Assembly (NCBI RefSeq): GCF_022836935.1
Contig: NZ_CP083242.1
Coordinates: 1-64,000, forward strand
Source of the DNA: Ancylobacter polymorphus
GTDB taxonomy: Bacteria; Pseudomonadota; Alphaproteobacteria; Rhizobiales; Xanthobacteraceae
Direction: 5' to 3'
DNA length: 64,000 nucleotides
Below, piece by piece: positions 37,769-48,400 of the stretch. The notes beneath the pieces are model-generated. The model did not search any database, was not told the origin of the DNA, and saw only the letters and a program-made list of their open reading frames with translations. Every line of letters begins with the position of its first letter. The first letter of the stretch is position 1. A program made the position numbers and the translations under genes.

Positions 37769-39584
37769 GAGGAGTGCGATCGACCGCCGGCTTCCGGTTG
37801 CCGCGATGGGGCTGGAGACCTCGGTATCCGCGTTGAGCACCGACACGATCGTTTTCGTAGATGCGTGGGGCAAGCCCGATCAGCGGTTCGATCCCGGTCA
37901 GTTATCCGGCCTGCCTGCCGATCTGCGCCGGCTCCTGGTTGACGCCTTCCGTGAGTACGGCGCCGGCCAGCAGCCGGCCACGCGTCGAACGACCTGGGGA
38001 GCTGCCCGTCGCTTTGCCCGCTTCGTCGCCGACGACGGCATGATCGAGACAGCCAGCGATCTCGATACCGCAGCCCTTGGCCGCTACGTGCTCTGGCTCA
38101 GGAAGGAAGGCGCATCACGTGCACCACGCGGCGCGCATGCCGTCGCCTTCGATGTCCTTCGGCCCTTGCTCATATGGTGCCAGCGCAATCGGCCGGGCGG
38201 TCTCGCGCGCGACCTGGAGATTCCCTGGAACCCGTTTCCCGGCAGGAGGACACACCAGCAGCCGCGGCGGCGGCTTCCCGCCGATCAGATCAAGGCGATC
38301 CTACGCGCCTGCTACGAGGAGATAGCCGAGGCTTGGGGGCGGTTTCAACATGGGCAGAAGGTCAGGCAGCGTCCCGAGCTTCCGCCGAAGACGCTGCGCG
38401 GCCAAGGGCTCGACCGATGGATATGGCGGATCAGCCGGATCGAAGGCGGCCTCATGCCAGACACTGCCGTCCTGGAGGAGCACGGCATCAAGTCCAGCAC
38501 GTTGGTCAGGTTCTGGGGCGGTTCGCGCACCATGTCCCAATATTTCCACATCACCACCGACACGCTGGTGCCGTTCTTTCTGGCGATCGCCATCCAGACC
38601 GCCGCCAATCCGGAGCCGCTGCGCCATATCCGCCGCGACTGCCTCGTTCCCCACCCGCTCGACGAACATCGCGTCATCGTCGACTGGAACAAGGCCAAGA
38701 CCGGAGCCCGGCTCCAGAAGGCGCAGCGCCGGTCCTTCGATCGGCGTCGGCGATACGCCGCTCCGAACCTGATCGAGATGATGCTGGCCTTGACCGAACC
38801 GATCGTTGCGACGGCGCCACCCGGCGAGCAGGATCGGCTCTTCCTGACGCGCAGCATTCATAAGGAACCCATCCGTCGCTCGCTGCGCAGCCGCACCGAA
38901 GTCATCGAACACTCGGTTCTCCGGCGAGCCATCCTCAGATTCATAGAGCGCGCCAACCGCCGTATCGAGGCGTGGAACACCACCCATTCCGACAAGCCCC
39001 GTGAGCCGATCGCCGGATTTGCTCCCGCGCTGTTTCGCGGAACCGTGGCGACCGAGCATTACCGCGCGTCCGGCGGCGATGTTCTCGCAGCGCAATCGAT
39101 CCTGAACCATGCCAGCGCTGCCACGACCGAGACCTATCTCAAGAGCGAGGAGACCACGCGCCTCCAGCGCCAGACGATAGCCCGCCTGCAAGACCTGATG
39201 ATCGCCTGGGTGCGCGGGCCTGACAGCGAGCCGGCGCCGGTCTCTGGCGAGGCTCGCGCCACCGTTCTCTTCGGCCACGATTGCCTTGCACCTGTCGTTC
39301 CTGGTCGGGATGGCACTGAACGCCTGTGCCCGCGCTTCGGCGGATGCCTCGCGTGCCCCGGCCTGGTCATCCCGGTCGATCGGGAGCATCTCGCGCGCAT
39401 TCTTGCTGCCATCGATCGGTTCGAGCAGGCCCGCAACCGGCTCGATCCACGGCGCTGGAACCTCCTCTACGCACCATCATGGCGTATTCTCACCCAGGAC
39501 ATCCTCCCGGATTTCCCCTCGGATATGCATGAGGCCGCACGCACGCTCGCTGCCAGCATGCCGGCCCTGCCGGAGCTGGAGTGA
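37755..39584 (+). CDS. Tyrosine recombinase 2 (TnpB-like, altered active site)
   Basis: A 609-residue recombinase-like protein. The C-terminal part has LNHASAATTETYLKSEE (His and Tyr boxes), but the usual first Arg box reads QTAANPEPLRH and the HxxR box reads PALFRGTVATEH, so catalytic residues seem altered. A Cys-rich segment CPRFGGCLACPGLV follows and may bind zinc. The start overlaps recombinase 1 by 14 bases. It may be an architectural partner in the complex. Confidence 0.8.
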   Translation: MTGRRRSAIDRRLPVAAMGLETSVSALSTDTIVFVDAWGKPDQRFDPGQLSGLPADLRRLLVDAFREYGAGQQPATRRTTWGAARRFARFVADDGMIETASDLDTAALGRYVLWLRKEGASRAPRGAHAVAFDVLRPLLIWCQRNRPGGLARDLEIPWNPFPGRRTHQQPRRRLPADQIKAILRACYEEIAEAWGRFQHGQKVRQRPELPPKTLRGQGLDRWIWRISRIEGGLMPDTAVLEEHGIKSSTLVRFWGGSRTMSQYFHITTDTLVPFFLAIAIQTAANPEPLRHIRRDCLVPHPLDEHRVIVDWNKAKTGARLQKAQRRSFDRRRRYAAPNLIEMMLALTEPIVATAPPGEQDRLFLTRSIHKEPIRRSLRSRTEVIEHSVLRRAILRFIERANRRIEAWNTTHSDKPREPIAGFAPALFRGTVATEHYRASGGDVLAAQSILNHASAATTETYLKSEETTRLQRQTIARLQDLMIAWVRGPDSEPAPVSGEARATVLFGHDCLAPVVPGRDGTERLCPRFGGCLACPGLVIPVDREHLARILAAIDRFEQARNRLDPRRWNLLYAPSWRILTQDILPDFPSDMHEAARTLAASMPALPELE

Positions 39585-39586
39585 TC

Positions 39587-41473
39587 ATGCCAGCGCAAGC
39601 GCAGAACCTCGTCCGTTTTGACCGCCCGCAACGCGTATCGTCACGGTCGCTTTGGGCAGACCCTCAATGGCATTTCGACAGCACGCGGCCCGACCTGCGA
39701 ACCCATCAACTCTTGATCGATTGGGCTTTCGAACTGCCTGACGGCAGCCGTTTCACCGATCCACCGTGGGGCCGGTGGCTGGAGGACGCACGCACCTTCA
39801 TTTGGTCGCTTCACGTCGATCCGCCGCCAGGGCGTCGACAGGCGCGGGCAAGGTCGCTCGTCGCGACCGCGCTCAGGCTTCGCGCCCTGATCCGATGGAT
39901 GGCCGAGCAGGCGATGCGCAACTTCGCCCAACTGGACCGCGATACAGCCGAACGGTTCATGCAGCACGTGGCAGGACGACGAACTCTTGCAGGAGCTCCG
40001 ATCAGGCCCGGCACCAGGCACGACTACGCCAACCTTCTTCTCGCCCTCTATCAGCAACGGTCCAGGCTCGCTTTTGCGCCTCCCGAGCATCCCTTCGGTG
40101 ATGAGCGCGCCAGCCGGTTCTCCGGGTTCAGTCGTCATACGGTCCAGCGCTTGCCCTTCACGCCGGACGCCATCGCCGTTCCACTTGTCTCGGCTGCGAT
40201 CCGGTTGATCGGGCAGCCAGCCGACGACGTCATTGCGCTGCGCGACCAGGCCGTGCCGTTTCGCATGGACGATCAGGGCCGTTCCTTCTTCACTCACCGG
40301 CAGGCCGTCCGCGCGCTCGTGTCGTCGTTTCGCTTTTCTACCATCGAGGGTGAGCACACCCCCTGGCATGCACCGCTGACCCGGACCAAGGATCTTCGCC
40401 TGCTGGTCAACCGGATCCAGGAGGCTTGCTTCATCACCATCGCCTATCTGGTCGGCGCACGGGTCTCAGAGATCCTGACGCTGGAGGCGAACTGCATCGA
40501 GGAACATCCATCCGCGGATGGCAGCGAAGCCTTCGCCTACCTCCGCGGTCGGATATTCAAGACCGCCGCCAGCGAGGCCGGAACACCGCATCTGTGGCCG
40601 GTCCCGCCGCCTGTCCTGCGCGCCATCGAGATTCTGCATCGCCTATCGGAGCCTTTTCGCGCCGACGCGGGCCGACCCGAGCTTTGGCTCTCTCTTTCCG
40701 GCAGCGGCCTCGTCGATCGCCGAGCTCCCGAGGTCATGACAGCCAGTTCGCTCATCGTCCGTCTGAACAAACGGTTCGCTCCCTTCATCGATCTGCCTCA
40801 CAATGACGATGGCTCACCCTGGCATCTCACCACACATCAGGGCCGCAAGACCTTCGCCCGCTTCGTCGGCAAGCGCGACCGCACCGGCCTGCACGCCCTC
40901 CAGCATCATTTCGGGCACGTGACCCGCATCATGACCGACAGCGCCTATGTCGGCACGGATTTCGATCTCGGTGAGCTCGTGGACGCTCAAACCCTCGAAG
41001 AGACCCGCTCCGCTCTCGAGGAACTGCTCACCGCCTCGCGTCTCGGCGGCAAGGCTGGACGACTGCTGTCGTCGCGATCGCGCTTCCGGGGCCGTACCCG
41101 CGACGGCGAACTTGCCGCCTATGTCGATTTCCTGATCGAGGACAGCGGCATGCGGCTGGGCGTCTGCGATTGGGGCTATTGCGTCTATCGCGCCGAGACC
41201 GCCGCCTGCATGGGTGACGAACGCGGCCCGAACCCGCTCTGGCGCACCGAGAGCGCCTGCGTGAGCTGCGCGAACTTCGCCGTCACCGAGCGCCACCGGC
41301 CCGTCTGGCAAGCCCGGCTCGAGCGCAATCTCGCGCTGATTGCCGACCAACGGATCGACGGAGCGAGCCGTGCACTCGCCAACACACGTATTGCCGAGTG
41401 CGAGCGCATTCTGTCCGATCTTTCCGCAATAGAGGGTCCCCATGGCCAAGCCGCCAGCCGCAAACCCGCATGA
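39587..41473 (+). CDS. Tyrosine recombinase 3
   Basis: A 628-residue recombinase with Arg in VGARVSEIL, the HxxR-like box HQGRKTFARF, the His box HHFGHVTRIM and Tyr in DSAYVG. The C-terminus is Cys-rich (CDWGYCVYRAETAACMG, SACVSCANF), suggesting a zinc site. GGAG lies five bases before the ATG, and the gene starts just past the stop of recombinase 2. Confidence 0.85.
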   Translation: MPAQAQNLVRFDRPQRVSSRSLWADPQWHFDSTRPDLRTHQLLIDWAFELPDGSRFTDPPWGRWLEDARTFIWSLHVDPPPGRRQARARSLVATALRLRALIRWMAEQAMRNFAQLDRDTAERFMQHVAGRRTLAGAPIRPGTRHDYANLLLALYQQRSRLAFAPPEHPFGDERASRFSGFSRHTVQRLPFTPDAIAVPLVSAAIRLIGQPADDVIALRDQAVPFRMDDQGRSFFTHRQAVRALVSSFRFSTIEGEHTPWHAPLTRTKDLRLLVNRIQEACFITIAYLVGARVSEILTLEANCIEEHPSADGSEAFAYLRGRIFKTAASEAGTPHLWPVPPPVLRAIEILHRLSEPFRADAGRPELWLSLSGSGLVDRRAPEVMTASSLIVRLNKRFAPFIDLPHNDDGSPWHLTTHQGRKTFARFVGKRDRTGLHALQHHFGHVTRIMTDSAYVGTDFDLGELVDAQTLEETRSALEELLTASRLGGKAGRLLSSRSRFRGRTRDGELAAYVDFLIEDSGMRLGVCDWGYCVYRAETAACMGDERGPNPLWRTESACVSCANFAVTERHRPVWQARLERNLALIADQRIDGASRALANTRIAECERILSDLSAIEGPHGQAASRKPA

Positions 41474-41918
41474 TCGGCGCATGGAGGCGACGGCCGAGAA
41501 GCTGCGCCTCGCTCTCGAGCGCCTGGTCGGAGGGGCCGGGCAGCGCTCCAGTGCATCGATCGCGCGCCTGACCGTCGCCGCACTGGCACGCGAGGCCGGC
41601 CTCAGTCGCAATGCCATTTACGCCAATCACCGCGATATCCTCGACGATCTCACCCGAGCCCGCCAGCGGCAGCGCGTGCCCGACCGGATCGCCACCATGG
41701 AAGACAAGATTACTGAGCAGCGCGGTGCGATCGACGACATGCAGCAGCGGATCCGACAGCTCGCGACCGAGAATGCCGGGCTCATGCGGCGAGCCATCGA
41801 GGCGGAACGTCGCGCCGACAGGGCCGAGCGCCGCAGCGCTCAGTTGACGAAGGAGGTCGACGCCGTCCGCCGCCCGACAGTGCTGCGATCGTCAGATGGG
41901 GACACGGCGCGACGCTGA
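41442..41918 (+). CDS. TnpC/DUF6262-like coiled-coil DNA-binding protein
   Basis: A 158-residue protein. A helix-turn-helix like that of DUF6262 (TVAALAREAGLSRNAIYANH) is followed by a long coiled coil (LATENAGLMRRAIEAERRAD). In Tn554, TnpC sets orientation and efficiency of transposition. The ATG follows GAGGG and lies inside the end of recombinase 3. Confidence 0.78.
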   Translation: MAKPPAANPHDRRMEATAEKLRLALERLVGGAGQRSSASIARLTVAALAREAGLSRNAIYANHRDILDDLTRARQRQRVPDRIATMEDKITEQRGAIDDMQQRIRQLATENAGLMRRAIEAERRADRAERRSAQLTKEVDAVRRPTVLRSSDGDTARR

Positions 41919-42399
41919 TGCCGTGACACCCCCCGCTCATGCCATGCGGCCCATCGCCATGCGCCGGTAAGCTGATGCCGCAGGTGCAAAGTAGCGAGAC
42001 TCGTCTTCCTTCTTGTCGCAGTGAACGGCCTGGGCGTGATGCACGGTTGCGCCTGATCTCGGCATGTCGTCATCGTCCGGATATCGGCGTCATGAGCCAG
42101 GATCTCTCCTTCGAAGCTGAATGGGGTGCGTCCACTGCGGCCTTTCTTGCTGGCGTATCTCACACCGCGTCCGGCTACTGCGCAGCCCGACCTCGATCCC
42201 GCAACAGCGCGATGCCGATCTTCTTCCCCGCCGTGCTCGGCTGACGCCTGCGCGCGGCTTCCTCGCGAGGCAAGAAGCCCGGCTCTGCGCCGCCTTCCAC
42301 TGCGTTCCAGCCCTTCGGGTGCGGGTCGGTCGCCCGGTGTTCTCCGATCGCCATCAAGGCCGCGGTGGTCGCGACCTGATACAGCAAAGGAGAAGTTCC
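41919..42399 (+). other. Noncoding stretch inside the element, ending in conserved leader copy 3
   Basis: No gene is seen in the first 370 bases. The last part (42289-42376) is the third copy of the leader found before ardC and the split DUF736 gene: CGCCTTCCAC, CAGCCCTTCGGGTGCGGGTCGGTCG and the stem GGCCGCG-GTGGT-CGCGACC (42358-42376) with one mismatch, then AAAGGAG. Confidence 0.6.
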
Positions 42400-42696
42400 A
42401 TGGCTCAGATCGGCACGTTCACCCGCAACGAAGACGGTTCGTTTGCCGGAGTTATCAAGACGCTCAACCTCAACATCAAGGCCCGCCTGGTCGTGGCCGA
42501 GAAGGAAAGCGACAAGTCGCCCGACCTTCGCGCCCTCGCGGGCGCCATCGAGATCGGCGCCGGCTGGAAGAAGACCGCCAAGGAGACCGGCCGGGAATAT
42601 CACTCGGTCAAGCTCGACGACCCGAGCTTCCCCGCTCCGATCTACGCCACCCTGGTCGAGAGCGAGGACGGGTTCGCCCTCTTCTGGTCGCGCTGA
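42400..42696 (+). CDS. DUF736 protein, intact cargo copy
   Basis: A 98-residue protein of the DUF736 family, with [13 protein letters not shown] at the start and [19 protein letters not shown] near the end. It is about 55-60% identical to the split copy by eye, so it is a paralogue and not a duplicate made at insertion. DUF736 is frequent on alphaproteobacterial plasmids and ICEs; function unknown. AAAGGAG precedes the ATG. Confidence 0.85.
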   Translation: MAQIGTFTRNEDGSFAGVIKTLNLNIKARLVVAEKESDKSPDLRALAGAIEIGAGWKKTAKETGREYHSVKLDDPSFPAPIYATLVESEDGFALFWSR

Positions 42697-42835
42697 GGCA
42701 GCCCGACCCTCGGACGCGGCGCTCCACCTCGGGGCGCCGCGATTCGGCAAAAGGGCACCTTGAACGTGTCATCCAACAAATAATGAAGCGACATCAACGA
42801 CTTCCGCTCAAAATGACAGTTGACGGCTGACCTAA

Positions 42836-43114
42836 AACGGCTTTACCGGGTCGATCCGCACCCTGACGCTCAACGTCAAGGCCAAGCTGGTCCGGATCGA
42901 AAACCCCTCCGACAAGGGTCCTCACTTCCGTATCCTCGCCGGCACCGTCGAACTCGGTGCCGCCTGGCAGAAGACCGCCAAGGACAGCGAGCGCGATTAT
43001 CTCTCGGTCAAGCTGGACGATCCGAGCTTCCCGGCTCCGATCTATGCCACTCTGGTCGAGATCGACAGCGAGGAAGGCTTCCAGCTCATCTGGTCGCGGC
43101 CCAACCGCGACTGA
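42836..43114 (+). pseudogene. DUF736 gene, 3' fragment
   Basis: Reads [18 protein letters not shown] through [19 protein letters not shown] to a stop at 43114. Joined to the 5' fragment it makes a normal protein of about 103 residues. It has no start of its own. Confidence 0.9.
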
Positions 43115-43123
43115 CCCGCTCCC

Positions 43124-43154
43124 AAGGCCACGCCCGAAAAGGCGGGGCCTTTTT
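43124..43154 (+). terminator. Terminator of the split DUF736 gene
   Basis: Inverted repeat AAGGCCACGCC / GGCGGGGCC with loop CGAAAA, then TTTTTC, ten bases after the DUF736 stop. Confidence 0.85.
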
Positions 43155-43222
43155 CGCGTCGCGCGGCCGCCTCGCTTCGCGGCAAGGTCATCGCCGCTCT
43201 TGACTCATGCCTCCTGTTTGGA

Positions 43223-43237
43223 GAACAAATAGAGAAC
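43223..43237 (+). promoter_or_regulatory. LexA (SOS) box before imuA
   Basis: GAAC-AAATAGA-GAAC, an exact GAAC-N7-GAAC, the alphaproteobacterial LexA site, about 40 bases before the imuA start. It places imuA-imuB-dnaE2 under SOS control. Confidence 0.85.
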
Positions 43238-43274
43238 ATGATGCAAGAGCCATCCCAGGAGGTCAAGGACCAGC

Positions 43275-44027
43275 TTGCGGCCGGAGCCCGCCATAGAGTC
43301 GTTGCGCGCGCAGATCGAGAAGATCGAGGGTCGAACCCTGCGCGCGAAATCGGTGCTTCCTTTCGGAATTGCCGAGGTCGACGCGCGACTCCCCGGCGGA
43401 GGGCTAGCGCGCGGCGCTCTTCATGAGATTGCGGGCGGCGGATTTGGTGCCGTCGACGGCGCCGCCGCCGCCCTGTTCGCCGGCGGCATCGCCGCGCGGA
43501 CGAAGGGCAAGGTCCTGTGGTGCATCACGCGTCCAGACCTCTTTGCGCCGGCGCTTGCGCAGGCAGGATTGCCGCCGGATCGCGTGATCTACGTCGAGGC
43601 AGGCGACGACAAGGCGATCCTCGCGTGCATGGAGGAAGGCCTCCGGCACGGCGGGCTGGGCGCCGTCGTCGGCGAGGTCGCCCGTCTTTCCATGACCGCC
43701 TCCCGGCGCTTGCAGCTCTCGGCTGAAGGCACGGGGACGATCGGCATCGCCCTTCGGCGCTGGCGGCGCCAGACTGAGGCCGCCGATTTTGGACAGCCAA
43801 CCGCGGCGATGACGCGCTGGAGGATCTCGGTGCTGCCCTCGGCGGCGCTGCCCGTTCCTGGTGTCGGCCGCCATCGGTGGCTTGTCGAGTTGATCCGCGC
43901 CCGCGCGGGCGAGAGTGCAGATTTCGAGTTGGAGGCTTGCGATGACACGGGTTGTCTCGCTCTTCCTGCCCAGCTGGTCGACCGATCGGCTGCGGCGGAA
44001 GGCCGGCGACGCGGCGCCTCCGGTTGA
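43275..44027 (+). CDS. imuA: ImuA, RecA-like SOS mutagenesis protein
   Basis: A 250-residue protein distantly related to RecA/SulA: PFGIAEVDARLPGGGLARGA and LHEIAGGGFGAVDGAAAALF mark the core. It works with ImuB and DnaE2 in damage-induced translesion synthesis. The TTG start is the best in-frame choice, though AGGAGG lies 12 bases away; another TTG seven codons later is possible. An ATG at 43238 opens a different short frame. Confidence 0.88.
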   Translation: MRPEPAIESLRAQIEKIEGRTLRAKSVLPFGIAEVDARLPGGGLARGALHEIAGGGFGAVDGAAAALFAGGIAARTKGKVLWCITRPDLFAPALAQAGLPPDRVIYVEAGDDKAILACMEEGLRHGGLGAVVGEVARLSMTASRRLQLSAEGTGTIGIALRRWRRQTEAADFGQPTAAMTRWRISVLPSAALPVPGVGRHRWLVELIRARAGESADFELEACDDTGCLALPAQLVDRSAAAEGRRRGASG

Positions 44028-45465
44028 GGCCCCGCTCATCCTGATCGGCCGGGAAGGAAGCCGGCGCGTAGTGGTGTCGGCGGATGCCGCCGCGCGGGCG
44101 GCTGGCTTGCGGCCCGGCATGCCGGTCGCCAAGGCGCAGGTCCTCGTCCGGGAGCTGCTCATCCAGGATGCCGACCCGATCGCGGATTCCGAGGCGCTGG
44201 AGCGCCTCGCTTTGTGGGTGCTGCAGCGCTTTGCCCCGATCGTCGCGGTGGATGGCGACGACGGGATCGTGATCGACACCACGGGCGCCGATCATCTCCA
44301 TGGCGGTGAAGAAGCGATGCTCGATGCCCTGATCGGTCGCCTTGCCATGTCCGGCATCGCCGCGTGCGCCGCCGTGGCCGACAGCTGGGGCGCCGCGCAT
44401 GCCTTTGCCCGTTACCTTGCCAACCCGGGCTTCGTGGCGGCAGCCGGGCATGGGCCGAACATGGTCTCCTCGTTGCCGCTGGAAGCCCTGCGTCTGCCTG
44501 CGGCGATAAACCACGATCTGCGCGTGCTCGGCTTTCAGCAGGTTGGCGATCTTCTGGCGCAGCCGCGCGCACCGCTGACGCTTCGCTTCGGTCACGAGCT
44601 CGGCCGGCGGCTCGACCAGGCGGTCGGGGCGGCGGCGGAACCGATCGATCCAGTCCGGCCAGCCGATTTGATCGAGGTCCGGCGCAGCTTCGCCGAACCG
44701 ATCTCCGCGGCCGAGACAATCGCGCGCTACATCGGCAAACTCGTCGTTGCGCTCTGCGAACGCCTCGAGGAAGCCGATCTCGGTGCGCGGCGGCTCGACC
44801 TTCACCTTCGGCGCGTCGACAATCAGCGCCAGGCGATCCGTGTCGGCATGGCAATGCCTGTGCGCGACGTAAAGCGCCTCACCCGGCTTCTCTGCGACAA
44901 GATCGAAACCATCGATCCGGGCTTCGGCATCGAGCTCCTTTCGCTCGTCGCCAGCAGCACCGAACCCCTGGTCCGCAAGCAGACCGTCAGCTCGCTGATC
45001 GAAGAGGCCATCCCCGACGTCTCCGATCTGATCGACACGCTCGCCAACCGCGTCGGCGAACGGGCCGTCTATCGCGCGGCGCCGCTATCCAGCGACGTGC
45101 CCGAGCGCGCCGTCGCCCGCATTCCGGCAATGGCGCCCGACACCGGCGCCATCTGGCCGGGCCATTGGCCGCGGCCCGCGCGCCTGCTGCAACGCCCCGA
45201 ACTGATCGAGACCGTCGCGCTCCTGCCCGATCATCCCCCGGTCGCCTTCACCTGGCGCGGCATTCGCCGCCGTGTGCGCCGGGCCGACGGGCCCGAGCGC
45301 GTGTTCGGGGAATGGTGGAAGCGCGATGCCGAACTCGCGACGGTGCGCGACTATTTCAGGGTCGAGGACGAAGCCGGCGAGCGGTACTGGATCTACCGTG
45401 CCGGCGACGGCGAGGATGCTGTGACGGGGTCGCATCGCTGGTTCGTGCATGGGGTGTTCGGATGA
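43942..45465 (+). CDS. imuB: ImuB, Y-family polymerase-like accessory protein
   Basis: A 507-residue Y-family-like protein starting [17 protein letters not shown]. The polymerase acidic residues are absent, as in other ImuB proteins, which act as a hub between DnaE2, ImuA and the clamp. GGAGG lies six bases before the ATG, inside the end of imuA. Its stop overlaps the dnaE2 start (ATGA). Confidence 0.9.
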   Translation: MTRVVSLFLPSWSTDRLRRKAGDAAPPVEAPLILIGREGSRRVVVSADAAARAAGLRPGMPVAKAQVLVRELLIQDADPIADSEALERLALWVLQRFAPIVAVDGDDGIVIDTTGADHLHGGEEAMLDALIGRLAMSGIAACAAVADSWGAAHAFARYLANPGFVAAAGHGPNMVSSLPLEALRLPAAINHDLRVLGFQQVGDLLAQPRAPLTLRFGHELGRRLDQAVGAAAEPIDPVRPADLIEVRRSFAEPISAAETIARYIGKLVVALCERLEEADLGARRLDLHLRRVDNQRQAIRVGMAMPVRDVKRLTRLLCDKIETIDPGFGIELLSLVASSTEPLVRKQTVSSLIEEAIPDVSDLIDTLANRVGERAVYRAAPLSSDVPERAVARIPAMAPDTGAIWPGHWPRPARLLQRPELIETVALLPDHPPVAFTWRGIRRRVRRADGPERVFGEWWKRDAELATVRDYFRVEDEAGERYWIYRAGDGEDAVTGSHRWFVHGVFG

Positions 45466-48400
45466 GCACCCATCGCTATGTCGAGCTCCAGGTCACATCG
45501 CATTTCAGCTTCCTGCGCGGGGCATCGTCGGCCGACGAGCTCTTCGCACAGGCAGCGATCCAGGGCATCGAGGCGCTTGCGGTCGTCGACCGCAACAGCC
45601 TTGCCGGTATCGTTCGCGCACACGAAGCTTCGAAGGCAACCGGCGTGCGCCTGATCGTCGGCTGCCGCCTTGATCTGTCCGACGGCATGTCTCTCCTGGT
45701 CTATCCGACCGACCGAGCCGCTTACGCGCGGCTCTGCCGGCTGCTCTCGCTCGGCAAGCGGCGCGCGGGCAAGGGCAAATGCAGCCTCGCATGGGTCGAC
45801 GTGGTCGCCTATGGCGAGGGTCTGATCGCGGTGCTCGTGCCTGACATGGCCGACGACGATTGTCGCCTTCACCTGCGCCAGCTGCGCGATGCCTTCGCCG
45901 ACCGCGCCTACTTGGCGCTGACGCTCAGACGCCGGCCGAACGACCAGCTCCGGCTTCACGAGCTCTCCAATGCCGCTGCCGCGGCGAAGGTCCGTACCGT
46001 CGTGACCAACGACGTGCTCTTTCACGAACCCGATCGCCGGATCCTCCAGGACGTCGTCACCTGCATTCGCCACAACGTCACGATCGACGGGCTCGGCGAC
46101 CGCCGCGAACGACATGCCGATCGCTATCTCAAGCCGCCAGAGGAGATGCACCGCCTGTTCACCCGCTACCCGCAGGCCCTGGCGCGCACGCTGGAGATCG
46201 CCGAGCGGTGTCGCTTCAGTCTCGATGAGCTGGCCTATCAATATCCTGAGGAGCGTGACGATCCTTCGCTTACGCCGCAGGAGACGCTCGAAAAGCTGAC
46301 CTGGGAAGGTGCGGCGTTCCGCTATCCCGAAGGTTTGCCCGATGAGGTGCGCGCCGCCCTTCAGCACGAGTTGCGCCTGATCAAGAAGCTCGACTATGCG
46401 CCGTATTTTTTGACGGTGAACAGCATCGTCAGGTTCGCGCGCTCACGCGACATCCTGTGCCAGGGACGCGGCTCCGCCGCGAATTCCGCCGTCTGCTATG
46501 TGCTCGGGATCACCTCGATCGATCCCGGTCGCAATGACCTGCTGTTCGAACGCTTTGTCAGCGAAGAGAGACGCGAACCGCCCGACATTGACGTGGACTT
46601 TGAACATGAGCGGCGGGAGATCGTGATGCAGTGGGTTTTTGAAACCTACGGTCGCGACCACGCGGCGCTGTGCTCCACCGTCATCCGCTATCGGACCAAA
46701 GGGGCGCTGCGCGACGTCGGCAAGGCCCTCGGCCTGCCCGAGGATCTGATTTCCTCGCTCTCCGGGCAGGTCTGGGGCTGGTCCGAGGACGGCGTGGAAA
46801 ACAGCCATGTCGAGGCGCTCAATCTCAATCTTGCTGATCGACGGCTGCGATTGACCCTGGACCTGGCGCGTCAGCTCATGGGCGCGCCACGACATTTGTC
46901 GCAGCACCCCGGCGGTTTCGTCCTCACCCACGACAGGCTCGACGATCTCGTCCCGATCGAGCCTGCGAGCATGAAGGACCGCCAGGTCATCGAGTGGGAC
47001 AAGGACGACATCGACGCGCTGCGATTTATGAAGGTCGACGTCTTGGCCCTGGGCATGCTCACCTGCATGAAAAAGGGTCTCGACCTCCTCGCGCATCACA
47101 AGGGCATCGAGCTCGACCTCGCGACGATTCCCGCCGAGGATCCCCGCACCTATGCGATGATCCGGAAGGCCGACACCCTCGGGACATTTCAGATCGAGAG
47201 TCGCGCGCAAATGTCGATGCTGCCGCGCCTCAAGCCTCGCACCTATTATGACCTGGTCGTTCAGGTGGCGATCGTTCGGCCCGGTCCGATCCAGGGCGAT
47301 ATGGTCCACCCCTATCTTCGTCGTCGCGAAGGGCGCGAGCCCGTCCACTACCCCAAGCCCGAGCTCGAACAGGTGCTCGGAAAAACACTGGGCGTACCCT
47401 TGTTCCAAGAGCAAGCGATGAGGGTCGCGATTACTTGCGCGGGGTTCACGCCGGGCGAGGCCGACATGCTGCGCAAGTCGATGGCCACGTTCAAATTCAC
47501 CGGCGGCGTCTCCTCCTTCAAGACTAAGCTGATCGACGGCATGGTGGCCAACGGCTACGAGCGCGCCTTCGCCGAACAGACGTTTCGACAGCTGGAGGGG
47601 TTCGGCTCATATGGCTTCCCGGAAAGCCATGCCGCATCGTTCGCCTTGATCGCCTATGCGAGTGCCTGGCTCAAATGCTGGCACCCGGATGTATTTTGCG
47701 CGGCCTTGCTCAATAGCCAGCCGATGGGCTTCTACGCGCCGGCTCAAATCGTCAGGGACGCGATCGAGCACGGCATCGAGGTGCGCCCCGTCTGCGTCGC
47801 GGCCTCGCGATGGGATTGCACACTCGAGCCGACCGGCGATGAAGCGCGCTTCGCGGTCAGGCTCGGCCTTCGCATGGTGCGGGGCCTTGCCAATGCGCAT
47901 GCCGCCCGCATCGTCGCTGCACGCGGCGGTCAGCCCTTCGCGACGGTCGACGATCTCTGGCGCCGGTCCGATGTGCCGCAGGCGGCGCTTGTCCAACTCG
48001 CCGAGGCCGACGCCTTCCGGCCAGCGCTCCGGCTTGCGCGACGCGAGGCACTGTGGGCGATCAAGGCTCTGCGCGACGAACCCTTGCCGCTCTTCGTGGC
48101 CGCGGCGGCGCGCGATCACGGACCGAGCGCCGAACTCAATGAACCTGCAATCGCGTTGCGATCCATGAAGACAGGCGGCGAAGTCGTCGAAGATTATCAT
48201 CATGTCGGTTTGTCGCTGCGCAGTCATCCGGTCTCCTTTCTTCGCAGCGACCTGCGACGCCGCAGGATCGTCGCCTGCGCGGAGGCGATGGAATCGCGCG
48301 ACGGCCGCTGGCTCGAAACGGCTGGTATCGTCCTTGTCCGCCAGCGGCCGGGATCGGCAAAAGGCGTGCTATTCATCACGTTGGAGGATGAGAGCGGTAT

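Larger units (their letters stand above)
36267..42835 (+). mobile_element. Tn554-like element with three recombinases, DUF6262-like gene and DUF736 cargo
   Basis: About 6.57 kb inserted in a DUF736 gene and bounded by the 8-bp AACGGCTT repeat. The ends are only weakly inverted (TTAGGT near each tip). Contents in order on the plus strand are tyrosine recombinases of 386, 609 and 628 residues, a TnpC/DUF6262-like coiled-coil protein, then about 480 noncoding bases with a leader and an intact DUF736 gene. Tn554 itself has tnpA, tnpB and tnpC; the extra recombinase and the cargo make this a relative rather than a close copy. Confidence 0.82.

Noticed and set aside
42820..43203. 127-codon frame across the DUF736 3' fragment
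   Set aside because: It is a shifted frame over the DUF736 sequence; the real frame gives the conserved DUF736 body.
43238..43426. Short frame starting with two ATGs right after the LexA box
   Set aside because: It is out of frame with ImuA and becomes Arg/Ser-rich; kept only as a sign that the imuA start is uncertain.
44364..45461. Upstream extension of the dnaE2 frame by 366 codons
   Set aside because: This part overlaps imuB in another frame and is Arg-rich; the ATG overlapping the imuB stop gives the normal DnaE2 N-terminus.
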